DNA of 64,000 bases from Sphingomonas metalli. GTDB lineage: Bacteria > Pseudomonadota > Alphaproteobacteria > Sphingomonadales > Sphingomonadaceae. The DNA is taken from the NCBI RefSeq assembly GCF_014641735.1, contig NZ_BMIH01000004.1:62001-126000 (forward strand), in the 5' to 3' direction. The translations under genes were made by a program, and so were the position numbers. A model generated the notes under the pieces. That model saw nothing but the letters and a program-made list of their open reading frames with translations. It ran no database searches and was not told the DNA's origin. Every line of letters begins with the position of its first letter. Positions within the stretch are counted from its first letter, which is position 1. Shown here in pieces: positions 50,904-60,103 of this stretch.

Positions 50904-51761
50904 CTATCCCCGAAACACCACCGTGCGCGCATCGTTGAGCAGCACCCGGTCGTCGAGGTGCAGCCGCACCGCCTCCGCCAGCACCCGCCGCTCGACGTCG
51001 CGGCCCTTGCGGACGAGTTCGTCAGGCGTGTCGGCATGGCTGGCGAACTCCACGTCCTGGTGGATGATCGGCCCCTCGTCGAGATCGGACGTGACATAGT
51101 GCGCTGTCGCGCCGATCATCTTCACGCCGCGCGCATGCGCCTGGTGATAGGGTTTGGCGCCCTTGAAGCCGGGCAGGAAGCTGTGGTGGATGTTGATGCA
51201 CCGCCCAGACAGGAAGCGCGCCAGATCGTCCGACAGGATCTGCATGTAGCGCGCCAGCACCACCAGCTCCGCCCCCGTCTCGGCGATCACCTGCTTCACC
51301 GCCGCCTCCTGCGCCGCCTTGGTCGCGGGCGTGGTCGGCAGGTAATGATAGGGAATGTCGCCGATCAGCGAGGTGTGCAGCCGCTCGCGCGGGTGGTTGG
51401 AGAGGATCGCCACCACCTCCATCGGCAGCTCGCCCAGGATCGTGCGGTAGAGCAGGTCGCCCAGGCAATGGTCCCAGCGCGACACCATCAGCACCACGCG
51501 CCGCTTCGCCGCGGCATCCTTCAGCGTCCAGTCCATCCCCGCCGCCGCGGCGATCGGCGCGAAGCCGTCACGTAGCGCGGCGAGCCCGACCGCGCCGTCA
51601 TGCTCGAACGCGACCCGCATGAAGAAGCGGCCGTTGCCGCTGTCGTTGAACTGCTGCGCGTCGACGATGTTGCAGCCGCGCTCCGCCAGGAAGCCGGACA
51701 CCCGCGCCACCAGCCCCAGCGAGTCGGGGCATTGCAGCCGCAGCACCGCGATATCGGCCAT
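50904..51761 (-). CDS. purU: Formyltetrahydrofolate deformylase
   Basis: A 285-residue enzyme with an N-terminal ACT domain ([20 protein letters not shown]) and a formyl-transferase-like catalytic domain. Active-site residues are in [13 protein letters not shown] and the following [10 protein letters not shown] (Asn, His, Asp set). It splits 10-formyl-THF into formate and THF. Next to metF and divergent from a THF-dependent O-demethylase, it probably disposes of methyl groups taken from the aromatic substrate. ATG at 51761 was chosen over a GTG three bases earlier because GGGAGA lies upstream. Confidence 0.92.
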   Translation of the reverse strand: MADIAVLRLQCPDSLGLVARVSGFLAERGCNIVDAQQFNDSGNGRFFMRVAFEHDGAVGLAALRDGFAPIAAAAGMDWTLKDAAAKRRVVLMVSRWDHCLGDLLYRTILGELPMEVVAILSNHPRERLHTSLIGDIPYHYLPTTPATKAAQEAAVKQVIAETGAELVVLARYMQILSDDLARFLSGRCINIHHSFLPGFKGAKPYHQAHARGVKMIGATAHYVTSDLDEGPIIHQDVEFASHADTPDELVRKGRDVERRVLAEAVRLHLDDRVLLNDARTVVFRG

Positions 51762-51789
51762 CACATTCTCTCCCTGTGCTCATCGCGTC

Positions 51790-52659
51790 TCAATGCGCGC
51801 GATCATAGTCCCCGATCCAGGCGACCGTCTTCTCGACCCCGCCAAAGGGGTAGAAGTGCAGCCGCACCGGTCCATGCTGCGGCCCCAGGCCCGTCGCCAG
51901 CGCGGCGAGCAGCCTGTCCGGCCCGGCCGTGCCGAGCAGCTGGCCGATCGAGATGCCGTATTTGCCCAGCACCGCCGCCGATGCGCCGACGCCGCAGCGC
52001 GCGGCGAAGCGGACCAGCGTCTTGATCCCCGCCGGCCCGGGGACGCCGAGGCGCACCGGCGCGTCGATCCCGCGCCGCCTCAGCTCGGCCAGCCAGTCCA
52101 GCACCGCGCCCGCGTCGAAGGCGAACTGGGTCACGATCAGCGGCGCCATGCCGCGGCCCGTGATGGCGGCGCATTTGCTCTGCAGCACCGCCCAGCCCTG
52201 TTCGGCGGTCATGTGCGGATGCCCCTCGGGATGGCCGCCGATGCCGATCGCGCGCATCCCCGATCGCTCGAACGCGCCGCTGGCGATCAGCGCGCCGCTG
52301 TCGAAATAGGGGCCCTCGGCCTCCGCCGGATCGCCCGCGACGACGAAGCAGCGCCGCACCCCCGCCTGCTCCGCCACCGCCGCCAGATAGGATTCGAACT
52401 CGTCGGCCGACACGATCCGCCGCGCCGAGAAATGCGGCATCGGCTCGAACCCCAGCGCCCGCACCCGCACCGCCGCCGCGACCCGCGCCGCCATCGCCTC
52501 GCCGGGCAGGAAGGTGATCGCGACCGGCGTCTCCCCCGGCATGGCCGGCGCGGCGGCCTCCAGCGCGGCGACGTCCTTGGCGGTGATCTCGATCGAATAG
52601 CCGTCGACCATGTTGCGCGCCGGCCGCGCCCAATTGGGGTGGAGGATCGGTGTCGACAT
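51790..52659 (-). CDS. metF: Methylenetetrahydrofolate reductase (MetF family)
   Basis: A 289-residue TIM-barrel enzyme: an acidic active-site region near residue 28 (YSIEITAKD) and conserved segments for FAD and folate (FEPMPHFSARR near 75, GGHPEGHP near 145, ITQFAFDAG-like IVTQFAFDAG near 180). It interconverts 5-methyl- and 5,10-methylene-THF. In demethylase loci of sphingomonads the enzyme runs in the oxidative direction, taking 5-methyl-THF from the O-demethylase. It precedes purU by 28 bases and is divergent from the demethylase operon. Confidence 0.88.
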   Translation of the reverse strand: MSTPILHPNWARPARNMVDGYSIEITAKDVAALEAAAPAMPGETPVAITFLPGEAMAARVAAAVRVRALGFEPMPHFSARRIVSADEFESYLAAVAEQAGVRRCFVVAGDPAEAEGPYFDSGALIASGAFERSGMRAIGIGGHPEGHPHMTAEQGWAVLQSKCAAITGRGMAPLIVTQFAFDAGAVLDWLAELRRRGIDAPVRLGVPGPAGIKTLVRFAARCGVGASAAVLGKYGISIGQLLGTAGPDRLLAALATGLGPQHGPVRLHFYPFGGVEKTVAWIGDYDRAH

Positions 52660-52706
52660 GGCGCGCTCTCCTTCGCTTGAAAAAGCCTCTAGCCGGTCAG
52701 GCCAGC

Positions 52707-52736
52707 TTCGTATAGATGAAACTTCATAGACACGAA
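52707..52736. promoter_or_regulatory. Near-palindromic operator in the metF/demethylase divergent promoter
   Basis: Left arm TTCGTATAGATGAA (52707-52720), two bases, right arm TTCATAGACACGAA (52723-52736); 11 of 14 positions pair. It lies centrally in the 94-bp divergent gap and is of the size bound by IclR-type regulators, one of which is encoded at 55526. Binding is inferred. Confidence 0.6.
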
Positions 52737-52753
52737 AACGGTGAGAGGCGGCC

Positions 52754-53461
52754 TTGCGACTGGTGATCCTGCCCGGACTGATGTGCGACGGTCGCATGTT
52801 CGCCGACACGGTCGCCGCGTTCGATGCGCAGGTGATCGACGGCTTCTATGACGGGGCGGACGGTATCGGAGCGATGGCCGACTTCGTCCTGGCGCGCCTG
52901 CCCGATCGCTGCGCGCTGCTCGGCCATTCGATGGGCGGCCGCATCGCGCTCGAACTCTGGCGTCGCGCGCCCGAGCGGATCGACCGCATCGCCATCGCCA
53001 ACAGCGGCATCCACCCCGTCCGCCCCGGCGAGGCGGAGGCGCGCCACGCGCTGCTCGATCTTGGCCGGCGAGAGGGGGTGGCGGCGCTGGTCGATCGCTG
53101 GCTGCCGCCGATGGTCGGGCCGGAGGCGGAGCCGGGCACCGCCGTCTATGCCTCCCTCCACGCCATGGCGGTCGATGCCGGTCTCGACATTTTTGCCGCG
53201 CAGATCCGCGCGCTGCTCGGCCGGCCGGATGCCGCCGCGGTGCTGCCGACGCTCACCTGCCCCGTCGCGATCATCGGTGCGGAGCATGACGGCTGGTCGC
53301 CGCCCGCCCAGCAACGGGCGATCGCCGCCGCCATCCCCAACGCGCAGCTCGCGATGATCCCCACCGCCGGCCACATGGCCTCGGCGGAGAACCCCCCGAT
53401 CTTCAACCGCGTCCTCGCCGACTGGCTGGCGCGCCCTTCCGACCTACCCAGCAGAGGATGA
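52754..53461 (+). CDS. Alpha/beta hydrolase
   Basis: A 235-residue serine hydrolase: GHSMGG (57-62, nucleophile S59), the acid in GAEHDGWSP and the His in AGHMAS. It is compact, without a cap beyond two helices (about 115-165). It could hydrolyse an ester or an enol-lactone on the aromatic pathway. It starts with TTG after a GAGAGG site and overlaps the demethylase gene as ATGA, so both are expressed together. Confidence 0.8.
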   Translation: MRLVILPGLMCDGRMFADTVAAFDAQVIDGFYDGADGIGAMADFVLARLPDRCALLGHSMGGRIALELWRRAPERIDRIAIANSGIHPVRPGEAEARHALLDLGRREGVAALVDRWLPPMVGPEAEPGTAVYASLHAMAVDAGLDIFAAQIRALLGRPDAAAVLPTLTCPVAIIGAEHDGWSPPAQQRAIAAAIPNAQLAMIPTAGHMASAENPPIFNRVLADWLARPSDLPSRG

Positions 53462-54867
53462 CCTACGTGACCGACAAGAGCCTTCAGGCACTGCTCGACG
53501 AGCAGCCCAACATCGTCGACTTCCTGCGCAACCAGCAGACCGGGCCGAACGTCTATCCGGGCGTGCCGGCGGAATATTCGAACTGGCGCGACGAGCAGCG
53601 CTCCTGGGCGGAAAGCGCGGTGCTGTTCAACCAGAGCTTCCACATGGTCGACCTGCGCGTCACCGGGCCGGGCGCGTTCGACATGCTGGCCTATCTCGCG
53701 CCCAACAGCTTCAAGGGCTTCGTGCCGAACCGCGCCAAGCAGTTCGCCCCCGTCACGCCCGAGGGCTATGTGATCGGCGACGTCATCCTCTTCTACCTCG
53801 CCGAGGAGACGTTCGAGCTGGTCGGCCGCGCCCCGGCGATCGAATGGGTCGAATATTGGGCCTCGACCGGCAAGTGGGACGTCACCGTCGAGCGCGACGA
53901 GCGCACCGCCGCCCGCCCGCTCGACCAACAGGGTTACCGCCGCAACTACCGCTTCCAGCTGCAGGGGCCGAACGCCATGGCGGTGCTGGACAAGGCGATG
54001 GGCCAGACCCCGCCCGACCTGAAGTTCTTCCACATGGCCCCGATCCGGATCGCGGGTGTCGAGGTGCGCGCGCTGCGCCACGGCATGGCCGGCCAGCCCG
54101 GCTACGAGCTGTTCGGCCCGTGGCAGGATTACGACACCGTCCGCAACGCCCTGATCGAGGCGGGCAAGGATCACGGCCTCACCCTGTGCGGCGGCCGCAC
54201 CTATTCGTCCAACACGCTCGAATCGGGCTGGATCCCCTCGCCGCTCCCCGCCACCTATACCGGCGAGGGCTCGCGCGCCTTCCGCGAATGGCTGGGCGCG
54301 AGCAGCTATGAGGGCAAGTGCTCGCTCGGCGGCAGCTTCGTCTCCGACAATATCGAGGACTATTATCTCGATCCGTGGGAGCTGGGTTACGGCATCATGG
54401 TCAAGTTCGACCACGATTTCGTCGGCCGCGAGGCGCTGGAGGCGAAGAAGGACCAGCCGCACCGCCAGAAGGTGACGCTGGCGCTCGACAACGAGGACAT
54501 CGTCCGCGTCCTGTCCTCGATGCTGCAGACCGGCGACAAGGCGAAGTTCCTCGAATTCCCCAGCGCCGTCTATTGCATGCATCCCTATGACGCGGTGCTG
54601 AAGGACGGGAAGACGGTCGGCATCTCGACCTGGATCGGCTACACCGTCAATGCCGGCCGCTTCCTCGCGCTCGCCATGGTCGATGCCGATGTCGCCGAGC
54701 CGGGCACCGAGGTGACCTTGCTCTGGGGCGAGCCGGATGGCGGCACCGCCAAGCCCACCGTCGAGCCGCACGTCCAGACCGAGATCCGCGCGATCGTCTC
54801 GCCGGTTCCCTATTCGGAGGTCGCGCGCGACAGCTATGCCGAGGGCTGGCGCTCCCGCGCCGCCTGA
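53458..54867 (+). CDS. ligM: THF-dependent aromatic O-demethylase (LigM/DesA-like)
   Basis: A 469-residue GcvT-fold protein. The size, the N-terminal segment YSNWRDEQRSWAESAVLFNQ and the folate-binding middle match LigM and DesA of Sphingobium, which move the methyl group of vanillate, 3-O-methylgallate or syringate to THF. Aminomethyltransferase relatives are shorter and lack this start. The substrate here could be any of these methoxy acids. Neighbouring metF and purU would recycle methyl-THF. The gene is coupled to a hydrolase upstream. Confidence 0.87.
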   Translation: MTYVTDKSLQALLDEQPNIVDFLRNQQTGPNVYPGVPAEYSNWRDEQRSWAESAVLFNQSFHMVDLRVTGPGAFDMLAYLAPNSFKGFVPNRAKQFAPVTPEGYVIGDVILFYLAEETFELVGRAPAIEWVEYWASTGKWDVTVERDERTAARPLDQQGYRRNYRFQLQGPNAMAVLDKAMGQTPPDLKFFHMAPIRIAGVEVRALRHGMAGQPGYELFGPWQDYDTVRNALIEAGKDHGLTLCGGRTYSSNTLESGWIPSPLPATYTGEGSRAFREWLGASSYEGKCSLGGSFVSDNIEDYYLDPWELGYGIMVKFDHDFVGREALEAKKDQPHRQKVTLALDNEDIVRVLSSMLQTGDKAKFLEFPSAVYCMHPYDAVLKDGKTVGISTWIGYTVNAGRFLALAMVDADVAEPGTEVTLLWGEPDGGTAKPTVEPHVQTEIRAIVSPVPYSEVARDSYAEGWRSRAA

Positions 54868-54926
54868 GCGCCCGGGTGCCGTGCCGTCGCTCCCGGAGCG
54901 GCGGCGCGGCGCTGTCCGATCCGCTT

Positions 54927-55008
54927 CGTCATCCCAGCGCAGGCGGGGATCTCCCGGTGATCACACGAGGCAGAGCCGCGGAGGGCCCCAGCCTGCGCCG
55001 GGGCGACG
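54927..55008. repeat. REP-like double hairpin, copy C (inverted)
   Basis: Starts CGTCATCCCAGCGCAGGCGG and ends CCAGCCTGCGCCGGGGCGAC. It is in the opposite orientation to copies A and B and fills most of the gap between the demethylase and the NTF2-like gene. Confidence 0.7.
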
Positions 55009-55136
55009 ATTGCGGCCAGGCGGATCAGGCTCCAGCCATAGCCCGCCCGCGCAAGAGGCCCCGCTGGCCGCTCGCCTCCGCCGGTGGCGAGGCCGACCGA
55101 ACCGCGCTGCGGCGCCCCGCTGACGAAAGGCACCCC

Positions 55137-55526
55137 GTGACGGCCGACGAGACTGCCCGGATCGAACAGGCCTGCGCCAGGCTGATCGCGCGCTATGCCA
55201 ATCTGAACGATGCCGGTGACTGGGATGCGGTCGCGGCGCTCTACGCGCCCGACGGCCGCATGGCGCGGCCGACCGCGCCGGACGCATGGATCGTCGGCCG
55301 TGACGCGATCCGCGCCGCCTTTCTCGCCCGGCCCGCCCGTATCACGCGCCACCTGTGCGCCAATATCGTCGTCGACGTCCTCGACGCCGACACGGCGGTC
55401 GCCGAGTCGGCGGTGGCCCTGTTCGTCGCGGACGCGCCCGTCCGGGTCGGCGGCTTCCACGACCGGCTGGTCCGGATCGGCGACCATTGGCTCTTCGCCG
55501 AGCGGCGCGGCTATCTGACGTTCTGA
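55137..55526 (+). CDS. NTF2-like (SnoaL-type) protein
   Basis: A 129-residue protein of the nuclear-transport-factor-2 fold: an N-terminal helix (ETARIEQACARLIARYANLN), GDWDAVAALYAPDGRMARPT and a strand-rich C-terminal half. Members are small isomerases, dehydratases or ligand binders, such as the small subunit-like and SnoaL groups. The GTG start follows AAAGG. It overlaps the IclR gene as TGATG and may act on a pathway intermediate. Confidence 0.8.
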   Translation: MTADETARIEQACARLIARYANLNDAGDWDAVAALYAPDGRMARPTAPDAWIVGRDAIRAAFLARPARITRHLCANIVVDVLDADTAVAESAVALFVADAPVRVGGFHDRLVRIGDHWLFAERRGYLTF

Positions 55527-56278
55527 TGGCGACCCGGTCCGACACCGCCGGCGTCAAGTCCGCGGTGCGCACGCTCGACCTGATCGAGCATGTCTTCGGC
55601 CATCCCGACGGTCTCGCCGCCCAGCAGATCGCGACCGCGCTCGCCATCCCCCTGAGTAGCCTGACCTATCTCCTCACCACCCTGGTCGAGCGGGGCTATC
55701 TGCGCCGTGAGGGACGGCTATTCCTGCCCGGCGAAGGGCTCGACCGGCTCAGCCGCCGCGCGCCGCCGTCGCTGCTCGATGCGGCGCGTCCGATCGTCCA
55801 CGCGCTGCGCCGCCGCTTCGACGAGACCGCCTCGCTCTTCGTCCCGGTCGAATGGGACATGCGCGTCGCGATGACGGAGACCTCGACCCAGAATCTGCGC
55901 TACGCGATGGAAGTGGGCGTGCGCGTGCCGCTCCACGCCATCGCGGCGGGCAAGGCGCTGCTCGCCAGCTATGCCGACGCGCGGGTCGACGCCTATTTCG
56001 CATCGACCGGGCGGGCCCGCTTCACCCCCCACACCCTGGCCGACGAGGCCGCGCTGCGCCGCCAGCTCGCCGATATCCGCCGCACCGGCATCGCCTTCAC
56101 CCGCGACGAGCTGACCCATGGCATTTCCGGCCTCGGCGTCGCGGTGGTGCAGGACGCGCGCACCGCCCTGTCGATCGGCGTCGCCGTCCCCTCGATCCGC
56201 ATGAGCCCGGCGCTCGGCGACCAGATCGCCGCCGACCTCCTCGCCGCCAAACGCCAGCTCGAGGCGCGGCGCGGCTGA
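55526..56278 (+). CDS. IclR-family transcriptional regulator
   Basis: A 250-residue regulator: winged helix-turn-helix (about 10-72; LAAQQIATALAIPLSSLTYL) and a C-terminal IclR effector domain (about 80-245; ending HGISGLGVAVVQD and GVAVPSIRMS). IclR proteins commonly control aromatic catabolism and bind palindromes such as the one at 52707. It is the last gene of the demethylase strand and probably senses the aromatic acid. Confidence 0.87.
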   Translation: MATRSDTAGVKSAVRTLDLIEHVFGHPDGLAAQQIATALAIPLSSLTYLLTTLVERGYLRREGRLFLPGEGLDRLSRRAPPSLLDAARPIVHALRRRFDETASLFVPVEWDMRVAMTETSTQNLRYAMEVGVRVPLHAIAAGKALLASYADARVDAYFASTGRARFTPHTLADEAALRRQLADIRRTGIAFTRDELTHGISGLGVAVVQDARTALSIGVAVPSIRMSPALGDQIAADLLAAKRQLEARRG

Positions 56279-56427
56279 CGCGGCCGAATGCGGCAGGGCG
56301 GATCGAAGAGCCCTTCGCCGCGACTGGAATCGCCCGCGTTCAAGTGGAAGCGAGGCGCGACCCTGGCCTTTTGCTAAGGTCTCGCCTTCGCTGGAGTGAC
56401 GTTTCAAGGCAGGAACGCGCAATCCTG

Positions 56428-58812
56428 CTATGCCGTCGCCCCTGGCGCGGCCGCATAGAGCCGCACGCCGAACACCGGCCCCGCCGTCTTGCGGTCGTGC
56501 GGCACGAAGCGGACGCGAACCGACGCCTTGCCGCGGGTCAGCGCCTCGGGCAGCGGATAGTCGACGTCGAAGAACTTGCCGGGACGGTCATTCTCCAGCC
56601 GCTGGGTCGCGACCTTCACATTGTCGACCAGGATGTCGAAGGCGCGGTTGGTCTCGCCGCCCCAATAGGTCGCCTGCAGCACCAGCGGACCCGGCTTCAC
56701 CTTCATCCCGAACTCGAAATAGCCGCCGGTCCGCGCCTCGCGACTCTGCCGCCCGCGATAGGTGCCCGGATAGGAGATCTCGCTGGTCAGCCCGTGGTCG
56801 CGCTCGGGCTGCATCTCGCCCAGGTGCATCACGTCGACCGAGCGCGCCGCGATCGCGCGCCGCTGCGTCTGCTCGGCGACATAGGCCGCCGCTTCGCGCT
56901 GCCACTCGACCTCGGAGAAGGTCTTGAAATAGACCGCGCTGCGCCGGGCATACTGGCGATAGAAGGGGACGAAGGGCAGGTCGCCCGGCCGCACCACCCC
57001 GCGCGTCGCCACCCGGCCCGACGCCGCGTCGGCGACCGCGAAGCCCGACAGGATATTGGCGCCGACCAGCGCCGGGTCCGCCTGTTCCCACGGCGTGTCG
57101 GTCCCGCCCAGGTCGGCGGCGAGCACCAGCGGCCCGCGCAGCACCGCCACCGTCTTGGCGTCGCCCGCCGCCGGCTCCAGCCTGAGGTCGAGCGGCAAAG
57201 TGATCGCCACCCGGTCCCCCGCCTTCCAGCGCCGCGCGACGATCGCATAGCCGCGCGCGAACCGCGCCTCGGCCGGCTGGCCGTTCACCGTCACCAGCGC
57301 GCGCCCCGCCGCCCAGCCGGGAACGCGCAGCGCCACCGGGAAGCGCCCGCCGCGCAACCGGTCGAAGGTCAGCGTGGACGTCCCCTCGAAGGGATAGCGC
57401 GTGTCCAGCGTCACCGCCGCGCCGCGCGCCGCCCATTGCGCGGTCGCGGGGATATAGAGGTTGACGGTCAGCCCGCCGTCGTCGCCCTCCCAGAAGATGC
57501 TCTCGCCATGCTTGGCATGGCTCTCCATCCCCGATCCGACGCAGCACCAGAAGGCGTCGTCGGCGGTGGTCGAGAAGTCGCGCGCCGCCCCGGTCATCAG
57601 CGGCATCATATAGGCGAAGCCGCCCGTCGCCGGGTCCTGCTGGGCCATCACATGGTTCAGATGCGCGCGCTCGTAATAGTCGAACAGCGCGCCGTCCGGC
57701 GCCCAGCTATACAGGTGCCGAGTCAGCTTCAGCATGTTGTAGGTGTTGCAATGCTCGCACGTCTGCTCGGTGACGTGGTCGGCGATGCTGTCGGGCGCGA
57801 AGAAATATTCCCGGTCCGCATTGCCGCCGATCGCGAAGCTGTGATGGTGGACCACCCGCTCCCAGAAGAAGCGCGCCGCGGTCGCCTTGGGCTGGTCGCC
57901 GCCCTTCGTCACCTCGTGGATGCGCGCCAGCCCGACCAGCTTGGGCACCTGCGTATTGGCGTGGAAATTGGCGAGCGTGTCCTCCTGCCGCGTCAGCGGA
58001 TCGAGCACGCGATGGTCGTAGAACAGGTTCGCCATGCGCAGCCAGCGCGCGTCGCCGGTCCGGGCGTAGAGCTCGGCATAGCTGTCGTTCATCCCGCCAT
58101 ATTCGCAGCCCAGCACGGTCTGGAGCTGCTCGGGCGACAGCGCGGTGAACACCCGCTCGAAATAGCCGCCCAGCCCCTCGGCCACCGCCAGCGCCCGGGC
58201 GTTGCCCCAGCCGCCATGCACGTCGAGCAGCCCGGCGAACAGCTTGTGCACCGTGTACATGGGCGACCAGCTGCCGTTGAGGTCGAACCCCGCCGAGCGG
58301 ATGTCCCCCTTCACGATCTCGTCGAAGATCTCGACCCCGTCGACGATCGTGCCGTCCTTCCGCTTGCGCCCCAGCGCGCCGACATAGCCGGTGCCGCGCT
58401 TCGCCTGCGCCTCGGCCAGCTCGCCGACGATATAGTCGGCCCGCCGGCGCATCTCGGGATCGCCGGTCTGCTGGTACATCAGCACCAGCGCGGTCATGTA
58501 ATGGCCCAGCGAATGGCCCGCGATCGTATCGCTCTCCCAGCCGCCATAGATCGCCGCCTTGGGCTCCAGCCCGGCATATTTGCGGACATTGTGGAGGAAG
58601 CGGTCGGGGCTCAGCCGATGGAGATAGCCGCGATTGACCTCGACCGCGGTGGCATAGTCCGACGGCTTCAGCCGCACCGCCGACAGGGGAAGGGGCTTGG
58701 CCCGGGTCGCGCCCGGATCGGCCGCCGCCATCGCCAGCCCGCGCGACGGAAGGGCCGTCGCCACCAGCGCCGCCGCGGCGCTCCCGGTCATCATTGCGCG
58801 TCGAGTCTGCAT
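56428..58812 (-). CDS. GH127-family beta-L-arabinofuranosidase-like glycosidase
   Basis: A 794-residue exported enzyme with a Tat-type signal (MQTRRAMMTGSAAAAL). The (alpha/alpha)6 barrel (about 60-440) carries the zinc-Cys site: E353 and C355 in TCEHCN, C423 and C424 in FWCCVGSG, with one Cys as nucleophile. C-terminal beta domains follow, the last (about 660-785) a carbohydrate-binding-like module. It removes beta-L-arabinofuranose from plant glycans. It is divergent from the oxidoreductase gene. DUF1680 is the old family name. Confidence 0.88.
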   Translation of the reverse strand: MQTRRAMMTGSAAAALVATALPSRGLAMAAADPGATRAKPLPLSAVRLKPSDYATAVEVNRGYLHRLSPDRFLHNVRKYAGLEPKAAIYGGWESDTIAGHSLGHYMTALVLMYQQTGDPEMRRRADYIVGELAEAQAKRGTGYVGALGRKRKDGTIVDGVEIFDEIVKGDIRSAGFDLNGSWSPMYTVHKLFAGLLDVHGGWGNARALAVAEGLGGYFERVFTALSPEQLQTVLGCEYGGMNDSYAELYARTGDARWLRMANLFYDHRVLDPLTRQEDTLANFHANTQVPKLVGLARIHEVTKGGDQPKATAARFFWERVVHHHSFAIGGNADREYFFAPDSIADHVTEQTCEHCNTYNMLKLTRHLYSWAPDGALFDYYERAHLNHVMAQQDPATGGFAYMMPLMTGAARDFSTTADDAFWCCVGSGMESHAKHGESIFWEGDDGGLTVNLYIPATAQWAARGAAVTLDTRYPFEGTSTLTFDRLRGGRFPVALRVPGWAAGRALVTVNGQPAEARFARGYAIVARRWKAGDRVAITLPLDLRLEPAAGDAKTVAVLRGPLVLAADLGGTDTPWEQADPALVGANILSGFAVADAASGRVATRGVVRPGDLPFVPFYRQYARRSAVYFKTFSEVEWQREAAAYVAEQTQRRAIAARSVDVMHLGEMQPERDHGLTSEISYPGTYRGRQSREARTGGYFEFGMKVKPGPLVLQATYWGGETNRAFDILVDNVKVATQRLENDRPGKFFDVDYPLPEALTRGKASVRVRFVPHDRKTAGPVFGVRLYAAAPGATA

Positions 58813-58911
58813 GATGCGAGGCTATCGGGTATTTCGTATAATATCGAGCGAATTGTTCAGCGGCCGCGACTTGGCCTATCCTGTCCCGATCAGAGTGTCG
58901 GGAGAGCGAGG

Positions 58912-60036
58912 ATGAGCGTGACGGGTCGCGAGCTGAGGTCGAGGATCGACGAGGACGGCCGCCTCACCCTCAGCCTCGAACAGGTCGAGACGGGCGATCC
59001 CGGCCCCGACGAGCTGCTCGTCCGGATCGAGGCCGCGCCCGTCAACCCCAGCGACCTCGGCCTGCTGCTCGGGCCCGCCGACCTCGCGACCATGCGTCCC
59101 CTGGGTGAAGGCCGGACCGGCCTCGTCCTCGACGTGCCGCCCGGCCGGATGGGCGCGGTCAAGCCGCGGCTCGGCCAGTCGCTGCCGGTCGGCAACGAGG
59201 GGGCGGGCACCGTCGTCGCCGCCGGCGCGAACGCCGCCGGGCTGGTCGGCCGCCGCGTCGGCATGATCGGCGGCGCGATGTTCGCCGACTATCGCCGGAT
59301 CAAGGCGCGCGATGTCATCCCCCTGCCCGACGGCGCCAGCGCCGCCGACGGCGCGGCGATGTTCGTCAATCCGCTCACCGCCCTGGGTTTCGTCGAGACC
59401 GCGCGGATGGAGGGGCATCGCGCGATCGTCCACACCGCCGCCGCCTCCAATCTCGGCCAGATGCTCCAGCGCATCTGCACCGCGGACGGCGTGCCGCTGG
59501 TCAATATCGTCCGCTCGCCCGAGCAGGCGGCGCTGCTCCGCGACCTCGGCGCGACGCATGTGCTGAACAGCCGCGCCCCCGACTTCACCGCCCGGCTGAC
59601 CGACGCGATCGCCCAGACCGGCGCCACCATCGCCTTCGACGCGATCGGCGGCGGCACGCTCGGCGGCGACATCCTCGCCGCGATGGAGCGCGCCGCGGTG
59701 CGCGGCATGACCGAATACAGCCGCTACGGGTCGGACACGTTCAAGCAGCTCTACGTCTATGGCGCGCTCGATCTCGCCCCGCTCACCCTCAACCGCCTCG
59801 CCTTCGGCTTCCGCTGGAGCGTGTCGGGCTGGCTCCTCTTCCCCTTCCTCCAGCGCGCCGGGGCAGAGGTCGCCGCCCGCCTGCGCGCCCGCGTCGCCGC
59901 CGAGCTCACCACCACCTTCGCCAGCCGCTACAGCCGCACCATCGGCCTCGCCGACGCGCTCGATCCGGACACCCTGCGCGCCTATGAGCGCAAGGCGACC
60001 GGCGAGAAGGTGCTGATCGATCCCACGCTGGGATAG
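58912..60036 (+). CDS. Zinc-less quinone-oxidoreductase-like MDR protein
   Basis: A 374-residue medium-chain dehydrogenase/reductase. The N-terminal GroES-like part has VNPSDLGLLLGPAD and GNEGAGTVVAAG; the Rossmann part has AAASNLGQMLQRI in place of the typical AAGGVG and a later FDAIGGGTLGG. Zinc ligands are absent. It would reduce a quinone or enoyl compound with NADPH. The start has GGAGAGCGAGG upstream. It stands alone, divergent from the GH127 gene. Confidence 0.85.
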   Translation: MSVTGRELRSRIDEDGRLTLSLEQVETGDPGPDELLVRIEAAPVNPSDLGLLLGPADLATMRPLGEGRTGLVLDVPPGRMGAVKPRLGQSLPVGNEGAGTVVAAGANAAGLVGRRVGMIGGAMFADYRRIKARDVIPLPDGASAADGAAMFVNPLTALGFVETARMEGHRAIVHTAAASNLGQMLQRICTADGVPLVNIVRSPEQAALLRDLGATHVLNSRAPDFTARLTDAIAQTGATIAFDAIGGGTLGGDILAAMERAAVRGMTEYSRYGSDTFKQLYVYGALDLAPLTLNRLAFGFRWSVSGWLLFPFLQRAGAEVAARLRARVAAELTTTFASRYSRTIGLADALDPDTLRAYERKATGEKVLIDPTLG

Positions 60037-60103
60037 ATAGACCGACCGCTCCGATTGACCCCGACGACGGGCACGCTAGGTTTCGGTCCATCCGGGGGGA
60101 TCG

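Noticed and set aside
56310..56410. Possible fourth, degenerate REP-like element after the IclR gene
   Set aside because: Only the end (TCGCCTTCGCTGGAGTGACG) resembles the other copies; the paired hairpins cannot be drawn.
55852..58908. Very long plus-strand open frame leading into the oxidoreductase gene (over 1,000 codons before 58912)
   Set aside because: It runs antisense through the GH127 gene with Arg/His/Pro-rich composition typical of shadows in high-GC DNA. Only the part from 58912 has homology and a ribosome binding site.
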